Shown: positions 1 through 11,269, counted from the stretch's first letter. The stretch: 64,000 bases of DNA from Turnera subulata (GCA_028386065.3 JAKUCV010004339.1:38575-102574), one strand, 5' to 3'. Made by a program: numbers and translations. Notes: a model not told the origin generated them from the sequence alone.

Positions 1-832
1 TGTTTTCGAATTCACCTCCATGATCACTCCTAATGCAAGCAATTGAACAATCTTTTTCATTTTGAACTTTCTTAGCAAAACTCTTGAAAACACTAAATGC
101 TTCACTTTTGTGAGTTAGAAATAAAGTCCAAGTGAATCTAGAGTAATCATCAACAATTACAAAAACATAATAATTTCCACCAAAACTTTTAATTTGTGAG
201 GGGCCAAAGAGATCCATGTGCAAAAGTTGAAGCGGTCTAGATGTTGAGACAACGTTTTTGGAACTAAACGAGGCTCTCACTTGCTTCCCCTTTTGACATG
301 CATTGAATATAGAATCCTTTTCAAATTTAATCTTTGGAACACCAACTATTAAATCTTGTGACACTAATTTATTTAAGGTCTTCATGTTAACGTGAGCTAT
401 TCTACGATGCCATAACCACATATCATCTTCTTTGCTCATTAGACATTTTGAAAACTTTGATGAAGACTCTTCTAAGTTAACCATATAAATATTGTCAATT
501 CTCTCACCATGTAGAATGATCTTATTATCACTAAGACGTTCTATGGTGCATGACTTGGAATCAAAGATCACACGATTTTCCTTATCACATAATTGACTAA
601 TGCTTAAGAGATTGTGTTTAAGACCTTTAACAAGTAAAACATTATCAATGGAAGAAGACTCATCTTTGCCAACCGAGCCAATGCCAATGATCTTTCCTTT
701 GTTGTTGTCCCCAAAGACAACGTTTCCTCCATTTGATGGCTTTATTTGCAAAAATTTGGATGCTTCTCCAGTCATGTGCTTGGAGCATCCGCTATCAAGG
801 TACCAAAGTACACTTGATGCCTTCAAGCATAC
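1..832 (-). CDS. pol: Copia pol: protease, GAG-pre-integrase and start of integrase (partial)
   Basis: The frame is open from 832 to the window edge. It shows the aspartic protease LDSGCSKHMTG, which releases the mature proteins, then a GAG-pre-integrase segment with WLWHRRIAHV and the start of the integrase core, including MDLFGP and the DDYSRFTW region. The last visible residues, SDHGGEFE, are the second conserved acidic site of a copia integrase. RT and RNase H lie beyond the left edge. No stop codon is visible in this part. Confidence 0.85.
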
Positions 833-1052
833 CTACAAAATCAAATCAATGAGATTTAGGTACCCAAATCTTCTTGGGTCCTTGAGTGTTAGAAGCATAG
901 TGGTTTTGTGCTTCTTCTTGAGCCCAATGCCTATGTCTAGTGAAACAAACAGGAGCAATGTGTCCTATTCTATTGCAATAATGACAAATGACATTTGGGT
1001 TATGCATCCTTCTAGGTTGATAGTAATCTATGTTGCCTATACTTATGCACAT
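833..1052 (-). pseudogene. Shifted gag-pol linker with second zinc knuckle
   Basis: A second CCHC-type knuckle, CHYCNRIGHIAPVC, is encoded in a frame offset by one from gag, and ends at a TGA at 846-848. The protease frame that follows (from 832) is offset again. The simplest reading is that two small indels, or an indel plus a spliced segment (a TTTTGTAG sequence precedes the pol frame), split an originally continuous polyprotein. It could also be a programmed shift, but no slippery site was recognised. Confidence 0.6.
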
Positions 1053-2607
1053 TACTAACTTTGTTTACCTTAGGTTGTACCTTAGGTTTCTTTGAATCAA
1101 CTTTATGTCTTTTAGGTTCGTTCCTAAAACCTATTCCATGCCTAGTAGATTGCAAATTTCCTAGCATAGAATTCAGATTTTTATGAGGAGTATTAAACTT
1201 CTTCAAAGTTGTTTCAAGTTGTTCAACTTGCTTCCTTAAAGGTATACATGATGAACACTCCTCTACACTCTTCTTTCCTAGCACCTTATTTTCATCCTCC
1301 AGCTTCATATTTTCACATGCTAATTTTTCATTTTGTTCTTTTAAGGAGCCACAAGATACACATTCTTTAGGTGTGTCTAGAGTCTTAATTTCTTGCTTAA
1401 GATTTTTGTTCTCAATAGACACATTTTCCATATCATTCTCCAATGTTATAACTTGTTTCCTTAAGCTCTTATTAACTTTGGAAATAGAAATGAATTCACC
1501 ATAAAGCTCATCAAATGCATTTTGTAGTTCCTCAATTGAGACATTTTGAGAAGTGGTACTTACCTCTTCCGGTTCTTCCCTTGCCATAAGACATAGGTTC
1601 GCCGTTTCTTCTTCATCACTATCGGATGATTCGTCACCGGAGTCGCCTCCCCATGATATGTATGCCCTTTGCTTCTTGTAAGACTTCTTCTCCTTTCCTT
1701 CCTTTGCTTTGGGGCATTTGGGCTTGATGTGCCCACTCTCTCCACACCCATAGCATTTGGGTGGCCCGGACATCTTTCTTCCTTTCTTTACAAATTCCTT
1801 CTTCATGAATTTGTGGAATTTGCGGATGACAAGTCCGAGTTCTTGATCATCATCACTAGAGTCCGATTCGGAGAGTTCTTGTGTCTTCTTGGAGGCTTTG
1901 AGAGCTATTGTCTTCTTCTTTGATTCCTGCATAGAAGGCAAAGAGGGTTTAAGAATGGTAGTTTCATAAGTTATAAGATTACCTCTTAGACTATCAATCG
2001 TTGTGTTGTTGATGCCGATGTTTTCGTAGATGGCATCCGCCTTTGATCGCCATTCGGGAGTGAGACTTCGAAGAACTTTTCTGACCAAGTCCTTGTCGGA
2101 GTAAACCTTCTTGAGAGCATGAAGCTCATTTATGATTTTGGAGAAGCGGTCGAACATCTCCTCAATTCCTTCATTCTCCTTCATACGAAAGAGTTCGTAA
2201 TCTGCAGTGAGGGAGTCGATTTTGGCCTCTCGAACTTGATCGGTTCCTTCGTAGGTGACCTCCAGCTTATCCCACATCTCTTTTGCGGTTGTGCAGCAAG
2301 AGATTTTCCGATAATCGTCGGGATTGACTGCACAATAGAGCATGTTGATTGATTTGGCATTGTTTTCAACCAATACAGTGTCTGCAGCATCGTACTCCTC
2401 CTCCGTCTTTGGAACTTCGACTTCACCAACTTTCTTCTTCGGAATTTGCTCTCCAACCTTCATGATTCGCCAAAGAGCATAGTTGCTGGATTGAAGGAAA
2501 ATTCTCATCCTCTCCTTCCAGTAGCTGTAATTTGTGCCATCAAAGTACGGTGGACGGACGGTTGAGTGTCCTTCGACAATCCCTGCATGATTACTTGAAG
2601 AAGCCAT
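1012..2607 (-). CDS. gag: Copia gag polyprotein, N-terminal capsid/nucleocapsid part
   Basis: A 531-residue frame begins 55 bp after the LTR and encodes the structural protein that packages element RNA in cytoplasmic particles. The N-terminal half resembles plant copia Gag (UBN2/DUF4219 type, with motifs such as YFDGTNYSYWKERM near residue 21). A CCHC zinc knuckle, CYGCGESGHIKPKC, lies near residue 288, followed by an acidic stretch and a Glu/Lys/Asn-rich, probably coiled-coil region (about 350-480). The frame ends at 1012, but the reading continues in another frame from about 1050 with a second knuckle. A frameshift therefore separates gag from pol here. The element is relatively young: this frame has no internal stop. 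Confidence 0.88.
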   Translation of the reverse strand: MASSSNHAGIVEGHSTVRPPYFDGTNYSYWKERMRIFLQSSNYALWRIMKVGEQIPKKKVGEVEVPKTEEEYDAADTVLVENNAKSINMLYCAVNPDDYRKISCCTTAKEMWDKLEVTYEGTDQVREAKIDSLTADYELFRMKENEGIEEMFDRFSKIINELHALKKVYSDKDLVRKVLRSLTPEWRSKADAIYENIGINNTTIDSLRGNLITYETTILKPSLPSMQESKKKTIALKASKKTQELSESDSSDDDQELGLVIRKFHKFMKKEFVKKGRKMSGPPKCYGCGESGHIKPKCPKAKEGKEKKSYKKQRAYISWGGDSGDESSDSDEEETANLCLMAREEPEEVSTTSQNVSIEELQNAFDELYGEFISISKVNKSLRKQVITLENDMENVSIENKNLKQEIKTLDTPKECVSCGSLKEQNEKLACENMKLEDENKVLGKKSVEECSSCIPLRKQVEQLETTLKKFNTPHKNLNSMLGNLQSTRHGIGFRNEPKRHKVDSKKPKVQPKVNKVSNVHKYRQHRLLST

Positions 2608-2647
2608 GGAAGATTTCCTCTCAAACGGTTAAGTCTTCAGAGAGTTA

Positions 2648-2660
2648 GGCTCCGCTACCA
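2648..2660 (-). other. Primer-binding site of the copia element
   Basis: On the minus strand TGGTAGCGGAGCC begins two bases after the LTR. It resembles the Met-tRNA type site TGGTATCAGAGC but differs at two positions. The same sequence is used by the viral units and, to 12 bases, by both gypsy elements in this window. Confidence 0.75.
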
Positions 2661-3203
2661 ATTGTTAGGAACAATAGACTTAAGCTAGAGGGGGGGTGAA
2701 TAGCTTATGACCGAAAATTAAAAACTTTGCAGGAAATGAAGTGCGGAATTGAAAAATAGAAGGACACAAGAGATTTTTATACTGGTTCACACACAACTAA
2801 TTTGTGGCTAATCCAGTCCTTCAAGATACACTTGAAGAGTTCACTATCTACCGTTAAGCTTCCGGGTGCTTAACAAACCGTTTACAACCTAGGAATTCTA
2901 ATCACAAGAATCCTACACACTTGCTTGAAGATACCTCACTTCAAGACTTCTCTCAAGGAAAGAAAATCACTCTTCCTATGAGTAGCTACAAGGGAACAAA
3001 CCTCCCTTTCAGTGTATGAACAACACTATAAAGATTACTCAAACAAAAGCTCTCTCAAGAGTGGGTATGAGTTACAATTAAGCTCTAATAAGGCAACTCT
3101 CAATAATCTCAAAGGAATTGGCTCTTAAACTTGAATGATTGTTTTGCAATGAATGGTGAATGAATAGAGAGTTGATTGTTATTATTTCAGAGACTTAAAT
3201 GAT

Positions 3204-3214
3204 CTATTTATAAG
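3204..3214 (-). promoter_or_regulatory. Putative TATA box of the copia LTR
   Basis: Read on the minus strand this is CTTATAAATAG, a good plant TATA match. It is about 615 bp into the LTR and just downstream of the ACATCGATGT palindromes, a layout expected of a U3 promoter. No transcript data support it. Confidence 0.55.
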
Positions 3215-3307
3215 TTCAAAAGCATGTATTTCCGTTGTGGAATCAATCCAAAACACCTTTAGACAAGATTGTGGAAAGCTAAAAAAGTAGTCTGAAAAGG
3301 TGTCTGA

Positions 3308-3623
3308 ACATCGATGTTGGAAACTAGAACATCGATGTTCTTATCCTTTAAATATGTATTTTTGACCAACGGTAACAAGGACATCGATGTTGAGAAAGTG
3401 GACATCGATGTTATATCCTTTAATTTTGAATTTCTGGGCTAACGGTCACAAGGACATCGATGTTCTCAAAATGGACATCGATGTTGGCCAAAACATTGTC
3501 CAAGACCCGAGACCAAATAACATCGATGTTCCATAGCTGAACATCGATGTTTTGGACATTCCCAAAATAATCTTAAAATCAGATTCAATAGGACATCGAT
3601 GTTATGAAATAGGACATCGAAGT
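3308..3623 (-). repeat. Cluster of ACATCGATGT palindromes in the LTR U3
   Basis: Nine perfect ACATCGATGT palindromes (starts 3308, 3329, 3381, 3402, 3454, 3475, 3530, 3541, 3593) and one variant (3614) occur in five pairs. Within pairs the spacing is 21 bp, except 11 bp in the fourth. Pair starts are 73, 73, 76 and 63 bp apart. It is therefore a tandem repeat of about 73 bp with two dyads per unit, sitting upstream of the TATA box. An enhancer role is inference. Confidence 0.85.
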
Positions 3624-3845
3624 TGAGTGTTTTACCTTGTACAAAGGGGTCCTAACTTCTCTTGCTCTTTTTGCACTTTAACTCTTGATCATATCTTTAC
3701 TTGAATTCTTGATCACTTTGGTTGAGTACTTGTTTGCTTGATTTCTTTTTGCTTCATCTTTGTTATGATCTTGGTTTGTCATTTATCAAAACCTGTAATG
3801 AATGAACCATGAAGACATAGGTTCTAACAGGAAGAGACCCCCAAC

Positions 3846-3853
3846 TATAAATA
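3846..3853 (+). promoter_or_regulatory. Viral TATA box, unit 1
   Basis: TATAAATA lies 16 bp right of the copia LTR. The same box is at 10853, 17850 and 24346 in the other leaders. Its upstream activating half is gone here. Confidence 0.7.
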
Positions 3854-4008
3854 TAAGGTTTTTCAAGTTGTATGAATTAGAGTACATGTTCTGATTCAAT
3901 CCTTATCTTGTATAATAAACTATGGCTTTCTAAACACTCTCTTCTTGGCTTTCGAACACTCTTAGCTTAGGATTATGAAACTGATTAATGATCTTCTTGA
4001 TCCTACAA

Positions 4009-4264
4009 AGAATGATCCTTTAGATTAACTGGGTTACAAAAGGGCTTGAGATTTGATTTCCATCTTGAGTATGGATCCTTCTATCTCGCCTGAGTAATCA
4101 GTTAGCCTGAAGGCTCTCTTCCCTTGTGTGGTAGCGAGAACGATCCTTTAGATTAACTGGGTTACAAAAGGGCTTGAGATTTGATTGCCATCTTGAGTAT
4201 GGATCCTTCTATCTCGCCTGAGTAATCAGTTAGCCTGAAGGCTCTCGTCCCTTGTGTGGTAGCG
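4009..4264 (+). repeat. 128-bp direct duplication ending inside the primer-binding site, unit 1
   Basis: Two copies (4009-4136 and 4137-4264) are nearly identical. Both end with TGGTAGCG, the first eight bases of the primer-binding site. Only the second copy continues into the full site. Confidence 0.9.
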
Positions 4265-4269
4265 GAGCC
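4257..4269 (+). other. Viral tRNA primer-binding site, unit 1
   Basis: TGGTAGCGGAGCC lies 181 bp before the polyprotein start. By convention this marks genome position 1 of a pararetrovirus, where minus-strand DNA synthesis begins. Confidence 0.75.
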
Positions 4270-4450
4270 ATACGGCTTTATGGGGAGAGTACCCATATAG
4301 GTATATCGGCTGAAAACTCATACCTTGCCGATCCCCACCTGGTTGGGTAGGCAGAGCTTGTGTACAATGCCACGTACCTATACAAAGAAGATTGTTAACT
4401 AGGTTCATCGTCTGACGCTTTGAGCTAGTAGAAAACCAAAATTCTCAACC

Positions 4451-7400
4451 ATGACCACTACTCCACCACCAAACACTATAACCTCTTCTATTACTATACC
4501 AGACTTTGCGCGAACTTCCCTTAGAAATAAAATAGACCATCTAGTAGAGATTACTCATATCCCTGAAGAAGCTAGAGTTGAGGACTCACTCCTCCCTCTG
4601 GTTAATCCATACACTATATTCAAAAAAGGGTCACTTACACGATCCATTAGAACCTTGATTTCTACCAGAAGACCAGCAACCAAAGAATATGTTCAGTCAT
4701 CACGACTTTCTCAGTGCACGTTGAGTTCTTCAACTTCTGAGCAATATGTTACTCTTGAGATTCCTCAGGAGTTCATATCCCAGTGGAAAGCAAAACATTA
4801 TTTTCATCTTCATCTTGGTGCCATACGACTAGTTCTTTCCTACCATGGAAGAAAAGGCTTACCAGTCACTGCTAGATTGTCTCTGCTTGATTCCAGATAT
4901 GTCAAATATGAGGATGCTGTCATCAGCACTATTTTGACAACGTTGAATGCAGGAAGTGTGGTTCTTACCTTCTTCCCCAATTTCAATATTTCCCTTGATG
5001 ATCCACATCTGAGCACCGTTTTGAAGATTCAAGTTCAGATCATTGGCGCTGAACAAGTTGCAAATGCCATCACTGCAACTTTACACCATCAGATGGTGTA
5101 TAGACTCTAGGACCATGTTGTCAACTTACCTTCTCAAGGAGTTTCTTCTGGTCCAGTCTTCATCTACGCTGACATGGGTTCCACACCTACTATTGTTCAG
5201 CCACCCAGACAGATTTCCAAAGATCAATTGGCTAAGCTAATCCCTTTGGATTGGGTAACCAATTATGAAAATCTTCGTCAGCACACTCAACCAGTCCAAA
5301 CCACGGACTCCACTTTCATAAGACAATCAGATGGAACTGTCAGAACCATCTTTTCCAAGCCCGGAACCTCCTCTTCTACTGAGGTTTTTCACTGCAGTAT
5401 GATCCAACCATGTGCTGAAAAGACAGAAAGGAAGATCCCAGTTTCCTACTTTCAGCCTGATGGATCTGTTGTCTATGTTTCTCACATTAATGGTCATTTC
5501 ATATGGGGTGCAGACCCTACTCAATGTGAAAAAGATTGTGATTGTGAAGACCATTTTTATGACTCTGATGAAGATTATGTTCTTCCATCTAGAAGAAAAT
5601 CTAGGACTCATCACTCTCGATGCAAGCCACATCAGAAGACCCCTCGGCCTCCTCCAGGAGCATCTAGACCTTGGATACTTCCTAAGGCCATTGCAGAAGC
5701 ACCACCTCTTGATTTTTATTCAAGAGCATTAGAGATTCTTGAAGAAGAAGGACTTTTGCCTCCTTCTTGTTCCTCTGAAGTTAATCTTCCAGACATAACA
5801 CAATCTCCACACCCAGTTCCATGCATGATGTTCAAGTCAGCTGATTTCCCTCCTTTGGAGTCTAGGGTTGATACATCCACCAAAAGGTCATACGCACCTT
5901 TTGTTACGCCTCAACAGGTGAGGCCAGACGGTCAGCTCGCTCCACTCACCCAAGCTGAAGAAGTCTTGAATTGGCAGTCGCAAAACATGACGGCCCAGAA
6001 TCACCTCCTCAAAAATCTTGATTCCAAGGTGGACCAGGTCCTGTCACAGCAAGGACTAACAACTCAGAGATGTGATTCTCTTGCAGGCCAAATGAGAAAA
6101 CTGGAGCATGATTTTATTCAGAAACTCAACATAATTCAGCAAGAATTATGTAGCACAATCGAGGAGAAAAGAAGTCTTTATGACCCTTTGGTCAAGCAAA
6201 AAGAATCTGAGGTCTTTCGTCTTGAGCAAGAACTTCAAGATGCCACGAAAGTTTTAGCAAGTACAAAGCCCCTAACCCCTCAGCCAATGTTCCCAGTTCA
6301 TTCTGAAACTCTTCCCACCAGAATGACTCCAGAAGAAAATCCTTTTAAATCACTGTCCTAAATGTTTCCACAGGAAACCAGACCTCCCCGCCGATTATAT
6401 CGGCGTAGTCCTAGTCCTCCACCAGATCGACCCCCTCGTCGAGAAGGGAAGGAACCAGCAAGAGATCATTCTCCATCCTTGATGATCAAAAGACCTTTTT
6501 ATACCCCATCTCTTCCCGATGATACATCCCAAGATAGTTCTTCAGAAACATTTTCAGAAATTTCAGATTTTGATTCAGCTTATGCTGATATATCCAACAT
6601 TCTGATGCACCAACCCAAACCCACATACATCACAGAGTTTCCCCCTGAAACTGAAGGAGTGGACAGCACACCTACTCCACAAGCTACTTCATCATCACAA
6701 CCCAAAAACCAACCAAACCAACCACCTCCATTTATTCCTCCCACCAAAAAACCTGACTGTTTTTCCACAGGAAATGGTCCATGGTTTTCTCTTGATGATG
6801 TTCCCCAGCATCGATGGAGAGAACGATTGCAAGAATTTCAAGCCTGGATGGACAAAGAAGAATTACAAGAAAATTCCCCATACTGGATCCATAATGAATT
6901 CATTGCTCGTTCCACCGGCACTCTCAAAGAATGGTTCCAAAAAACAACCACAGCAATTCTTCAGCAATTGTGTCAGGTTCCAACAACTTCTCAATTTCTG
7001 AATATATTGCATGATGAATTCATTGGTTCTCCTCCGGACAAAGCTAGACACAGATTGACTGAATTTCATCAAAGAAATTGTTGTTCTTTACAACTTTCGG
7101 ACCTCCAACGACATCACTCTGTCATGAGTAAGCTCTATTACACATTGGGAGCTACAGATGCTCATCGAGAAGTCTACTTGGCTTCTTTCCCAGAAAGTTT
7201 GCAGGGCAATGTTCTTAGTGCAATGGAATCCAGCAATCGGAGTATGTCCATTGCATCTCTTGGAAAGCTATACCAGATGATACTCGCAGCTCGACAGACA
7301 CTCTGTGATACACAAAAAATGTTCAGAGACCTTTCTAAACGATCTCAAGATCTCAAGAATGTGTGCAACAACTCTTATCTGAAGATCAAATGCAAAGATA

Positions 7401-10400
7401 AGAATTGTTCTTGTTCCCGGAAGTCCAACCATATTGATCACTATCAGAAACCTTCTCCAAAAAGATCCAAAAAGAAGTTCAGATCCCGTTTTTCCAAATT
7501 TAAATACTTCAAGAAGAAAGGAAGACGCGGCAACAAAGGAGACCGATGCTTTATCTGTAAGAAAAAGGGTCATTTTGCAAAAAATTGCCCAAATCAGCCA
7601 GCTAAATCAGCAAAATTGGTTCAGCAAATCCAGCAAAGCACTCAGGTCGACCTCGACAATGCAGATGTTGAATCATTATTTTCAGAAACTGAAGAACCTG
7701 AAGCAGACACTGTCTTTGCTCTTGAACAAGAATCTGATACATCTTCTTCAACAACTTCTGAAGATGAAGAATTTGATGATCGATATCTACCAGTGTTTCA
7801 AGCCCAAAAAGACGCACAAAAGTCCATTTTGTCCAAAACAAAGTCACCATCCGTCAAAATACAAATTCTCCCATCCAAGTATGATAAGCCAATTCCTCTT
7901 ATTGGTTTTGTTGATACTGGTGCTCACAAAAGTTTTCTCAATCTAAAGATTCTACCTCCAGAAGCATGGGACCCACACAAGGAGTATTTTCAAGCTGCCA
8001 ATGGAGAATTATTCCAAACCAAGATGATCACCAAGCATCGTATTGGAATACAATTCTTCCCTAGATGTGTTATCTGGACCAAAGTGCTTGGCACAAGTCT
8101 TCCAAATCGAGACCTACTCATAGGTTTTGATATCATTCAACAGGCAGAGAAACTTCAAATTCTCTCACGAGGATTAAAATTCAAGAGGTTCTTTGCTCCT
8201 TACACCAATATTAAGAAGATTTTTGCCCTATCAGAATGTCCAGTCCAGTATGAGGAGATCAAGGCAAAGTTGTTACAGTCCTGTGCTGACAGTCATGCTC
8301 AGTTCACACATCCATCTCCCCTCTGGAAGAATGAAGGTTTTTTCTTCACATTGCCTTTTAAGCTCAATGAAGACATCAACCCTACTAAGGCATCTCATCC
8401 AGGCATGACACCTTCAGATTTACTTCTAGCCAGAGAAGAATGTTCACAGCTGTTACAACAGGGTCTCATTGAACCCACCAAATCCGAATGGGCATGCTAG
8501 GCATTTTATGTGGAAAAAAGAACTGAGAAGATTCGAGGGAAAAAGAGGTTGGTAATTGATTATAAGCCTCTTAATCATTTTTTAAGAGATGATAAGTTTC
8601 CTCTTCCAAAGATCAATTCCATGTTCCTTCATCTCAAGAATGCACGCATCTTTTCAAAGTTTGATTTAAAAGCCGGATTTTGGCAACTTGGCATTGACCC
8701 CAAGGATCGCCATAAAACTGCTTTCTGCATACCAGATGCTCAGTACCAATGGAAGGTTATGCCTTTTGGGTTAAAGGTAGCTCCTTCTCTGTTCCAGAAG
8801 GCAATGGTCCGTATCTTCCAACCCATTCTTCACCACACCTTAATTTATATTGATGATATCCTCCTATTCTCATCCACGGAGGCAGAACATCTACAGCTTT
8901 TGCAACAGTTTCATGACATAGTCCATTCTTATGGAATTATGTTATCTGAGAAGAAAAGCCACATCGGAGTTACAGAAGTTGATTTTTTGGGAATGCATTT
9001 CAAAAACGGTTCTTATCAGCCTGGACCCCACATTGCTCAGGAGTTATTGAATTTTCCAGATGAGAATCTCACGCCAAAGCAAATTCAACAATTCTTAGGA
9101 ATTGTCAATTACATCCTTGACTTCATCCCAAAGATTTCACACCATTCCAACCACCTGTCCAAATTATTAAAGAAGAAGGCCCCACCTTAGGGACCAGATC
9201 AGACTAACGCTGTCAAGGTCCTAAAGCAGATCACTCAGGATCCACCTCCACTCAGAATTCCCATCAATGGCACAAGAATCCTCCAGACAGACGCAAGTGA
9301 TAAGTACTGGGGAGCAGTACTGATTGAAGAGATAGAAGATAAAAAGAGACATTATTGTGGCCACGCCAGCGGTAAATTTTCAGATGCAGAGCTCCATTAT
9401 CACACCACTCATAAAGAACTTTTGGCGGTCAAATATGGAATCAAAAAGTTTGAATTCCATCTTGTCAACCATCGTTTTATCGTGGAAATGGACAACTCAT
9501 CTTTTCCAAAGCTGCTAGATTTCAAGAACAAAAGAGTTCCAGACAAGCAACTTCTGCGTTGGAAACAATGGTTTGATAAGTATGATTTCCAGGTCAAGCA
9601 TATAAAAGGAGACACCAATCTCATTCCTGACATGTTATCCCGACCATCCAAGACAGTCCATTTGGTTTCTAAATTCAATCTTATTCCTGTTATCTTCATG
9701 GCTTCCTCCTCCTCTGAACCATATTGGCAACTTCCAGCTCAGCCAGCAGCATGGACCGACATGGCAACTAATAATCCTAATTTCCCTGAAACCCTTCATC
9801 CCAAATCAGACCTTTTCTCAATTCGAGAATTTGCACGAAATTCCCTTTTCCATTATCTCACTATCTTCCTTCAAGAACAAGGTGTTAGTCTTTCCCAGAC
9901 AATCCAGTCCCAATATTTTCCTGACCACCCTTTCAGAAGGATTAGTCTTATCCATTGCTATGATTTCTCTGAAGATGAACTCTGGTACAACTGGTGCTTG
10001 TTCACTCTTTACTATGGCATATTTAGGATCAAGGCTCTCGACATGTTTGAATTTCTCATGGATGCAGAAAACAATTCCTCCAATCAGTGGACTTTTCTCC
10101 AGTGGATGGCCCCACTGAGTCAGTGGCGCACTTGGATTAAAACAGCTCTTGATATGCATCCACCTCACCAACGGCCACTGCTTTACATGACATTTTCTGC
10201 ACACCGGCCCTATCGTGGAACACCTCCACGTCCTCATCCCGTTGTCAGACCATGGGAATCTTATCTTGCATCACCACCACCAAGGTCCCTTGTAGAATAC
10301 TATCGAGTACCACCAGCTCATCCAAGTACATCCCCATCAAAAAGCTTCCTTCGAAGAGCTTGGAATAGTTTCTATCTTCTCAATGGTTTCAATTATGAGG

Positions 10401-10675
10401 CTGCCAGTCAAGTTTCCTCCACTGCAATGGTACCGCTGTCTCCCACTCCACCTCCGGTCCCACAGACATTATTTCAAGACTTACAGAATCCGTATTCCCA
10501 GGCAACCTGTCAAGTGGATGCCATATGGGATTCTGAGGAAACTGAAGCAAATTATTGGCGTGACTGAGATGCCCGTGATGCCCGAGCTGCACGCTCCTCA
10601 GATGATAGCGATGATTCAATGGTGGACCCAGAGGATGCCAATCTCAGACCGAGTCACGAGACCATTAATAAATAA
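4451..10675 (+). pseudogene. Pararetroviral polyprotein, unit 1 (one frame, five in-frame stops)
   Basis: A single frame of 2075 codons without any frameshift, interrupted by stops at 5108, 6359, 8498, 9188 and 10565. Domains by residue: 30K-type movement protein core (about 110-260), a long coiled coil (about 505-600), Pro-rich linkers, coat protein region (about 770-1000), basic stretch and zinc knuckle CFICKKKGHFAKNC (1033-1046), aspartic protease DTG (1155-1157), RT with IYIDD (1465-1469), RNase H beginning at the Asp in QTDAS (1614), and a 325-residue C-terminal block (from 1750) of unknown function. The start ATG is the first after the leader and is conserved in all units. Sister units carry sense codons at these stop sites, so the stops arose after the copies separated. 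Confidence 0.9.
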
Positions 10676-10707
10676 TGGTTCTCTTTTATCATTATCTGAG
10701 TCTGTAT

Positions 10708-10717
10708 AATAAATAAA
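10708..10717 (+). terminator. Putative viral polyadenylation signal, unit 1
   Basis: Two overlapping AATAAA hexamers lie about 33 bp after the polyprotein stop. Equivalents are near 17706 and 24203. Confidence 0.45.
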
Positions 10718-10813
10718 GTGGGAATCTGCTCTCCCCCACTACTTTGCTTTATGTCGTGTCTGTGGTCATGATACCACTAAGTCTTGTCTTATTACTTTAA
10801 TTATTAAGCCAGT

Positions 10814-10830
10814 GATGTAAGCAGTGATGT
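10814..10830 (+). promoter_or_regulatory. as-1-like activator, leader 2
   Basis: Two TGATG motifs start 12 bp apart, 22 bp before the TATA box. The CaMV 35S as-1 element has two TGACG motifs with the same 12-bp spacing. Both half-sites here differ by C to T at a CpG. The same sequence occurs at 17811-17827 and 24306-24322. A present function is unproven. Confidence 0.5.
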
Positions 10831-11013
10831 AAGTTGGAAGAGACCCTCAACTATAAATAAAAGGGTTTTCAAGTTGTATGAATCAGAGGACATGTTCTGA
10901 TTCAATCCTTTCTTGTATAATAAACTATGGCTTTCTAAACACTCTCTTCTTGGCTTTCGAACACTCTTAGCTTAGGATTATGAAACTGATTAATGATCTT
11001 CTTGATCCTGCTA

Positions 11014-11269
11014 AGAATGATCCTTTAGATTAACTGGGTTACAAAAGGGCTTGAGATTTGATTGCCATCTTGAGTATGGATCCTTCTATCTCGTCTGAGT
11101 AATCAGTTAGCCTGAAGGCTCTCGTCCCTTGTGTGGTAGCGAGAACGATCCTTTAGATTAACTGGGTTACAAAAGGGCTTGAGATTTGATTGCCATCTTG
11201 AGTATGGATCCTTCTATCTCGCCTGAGTAATCAGTTAGCCTGAAGGCTCTCGTCCCTTGTGTGGTAGCG
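11014..11269 (+). repeat. 128-bp leader duplication, unit 2
   Basis: Copies at 11014-11141 and 11142-11269. Arrangement and breakpoint inside the primer-binding site are identical to unit 1. Confidence 0.9.

Larger units (their letters stand above)
1..3829 (-). mobile_element. Ty1/copia retrotransposon, 5' part, truncated by window edge
   Basis: A copia-type LTR element lies on the minus strand. Reading leftward it has its 5' LTR (3829 to 2663), a primer-binding site, gag (2607 to 1012) and the start of pol running off the left edge. Protease and integrase come before any reverse transcriptase, which is the copia order. The right end abuts sequence that matches the promoters of the downstream viral units from 13 bp before the TATA box, so the element jumped into viral unit 1. 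The 3' LTR and the second target duplication (expected GGAAG) lie outside the window. Lineage within copia was not resolved. Confidence 0.9.
2663..3829 (-). repeat. 5' LTR of the copia element
   Basis: The 1167-bp segment has matching inverted ends on the plus strand, TGTTAGGAAC at the left and GTTCTAACA at the right, giving the expected TG...CA termini. It directly precedes the primer-binding site and gag when read on the minus strand. A TATA box lies at 3204-3214 and a palindrome cluster lies upstream of it. Boundaries are set by the terminal repeats and by the abrupt return to viral promoter sequence at 3830. Confidence 0.9.
3830..4450 (+). promoter_or_regulatory. Viral leader of unit 1 (promoter remnant, untranslated leader)
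   Basis: Starts at the copia insertion. It contains a TATA box (3846-3853), a pyrimidine-rich start region, a direct 128-bp duplication (4009-4264), the primer-binding site (4257-4269) and about 180 bp of structured leader before the polyprotein ATG at 4451. Sequence upstream of the TATA box that is present in the other leaders has been displaced by the copia element. Confidence 0.8.

Noticed and set aside
4226..4408. 60-codon minus-strand ORF in the viral leader, also at 11231-11413
   Set aside because: The leader is conserved as non-coding DNA with a primer-binding site. The ORF is antisense and lost in unit 3.
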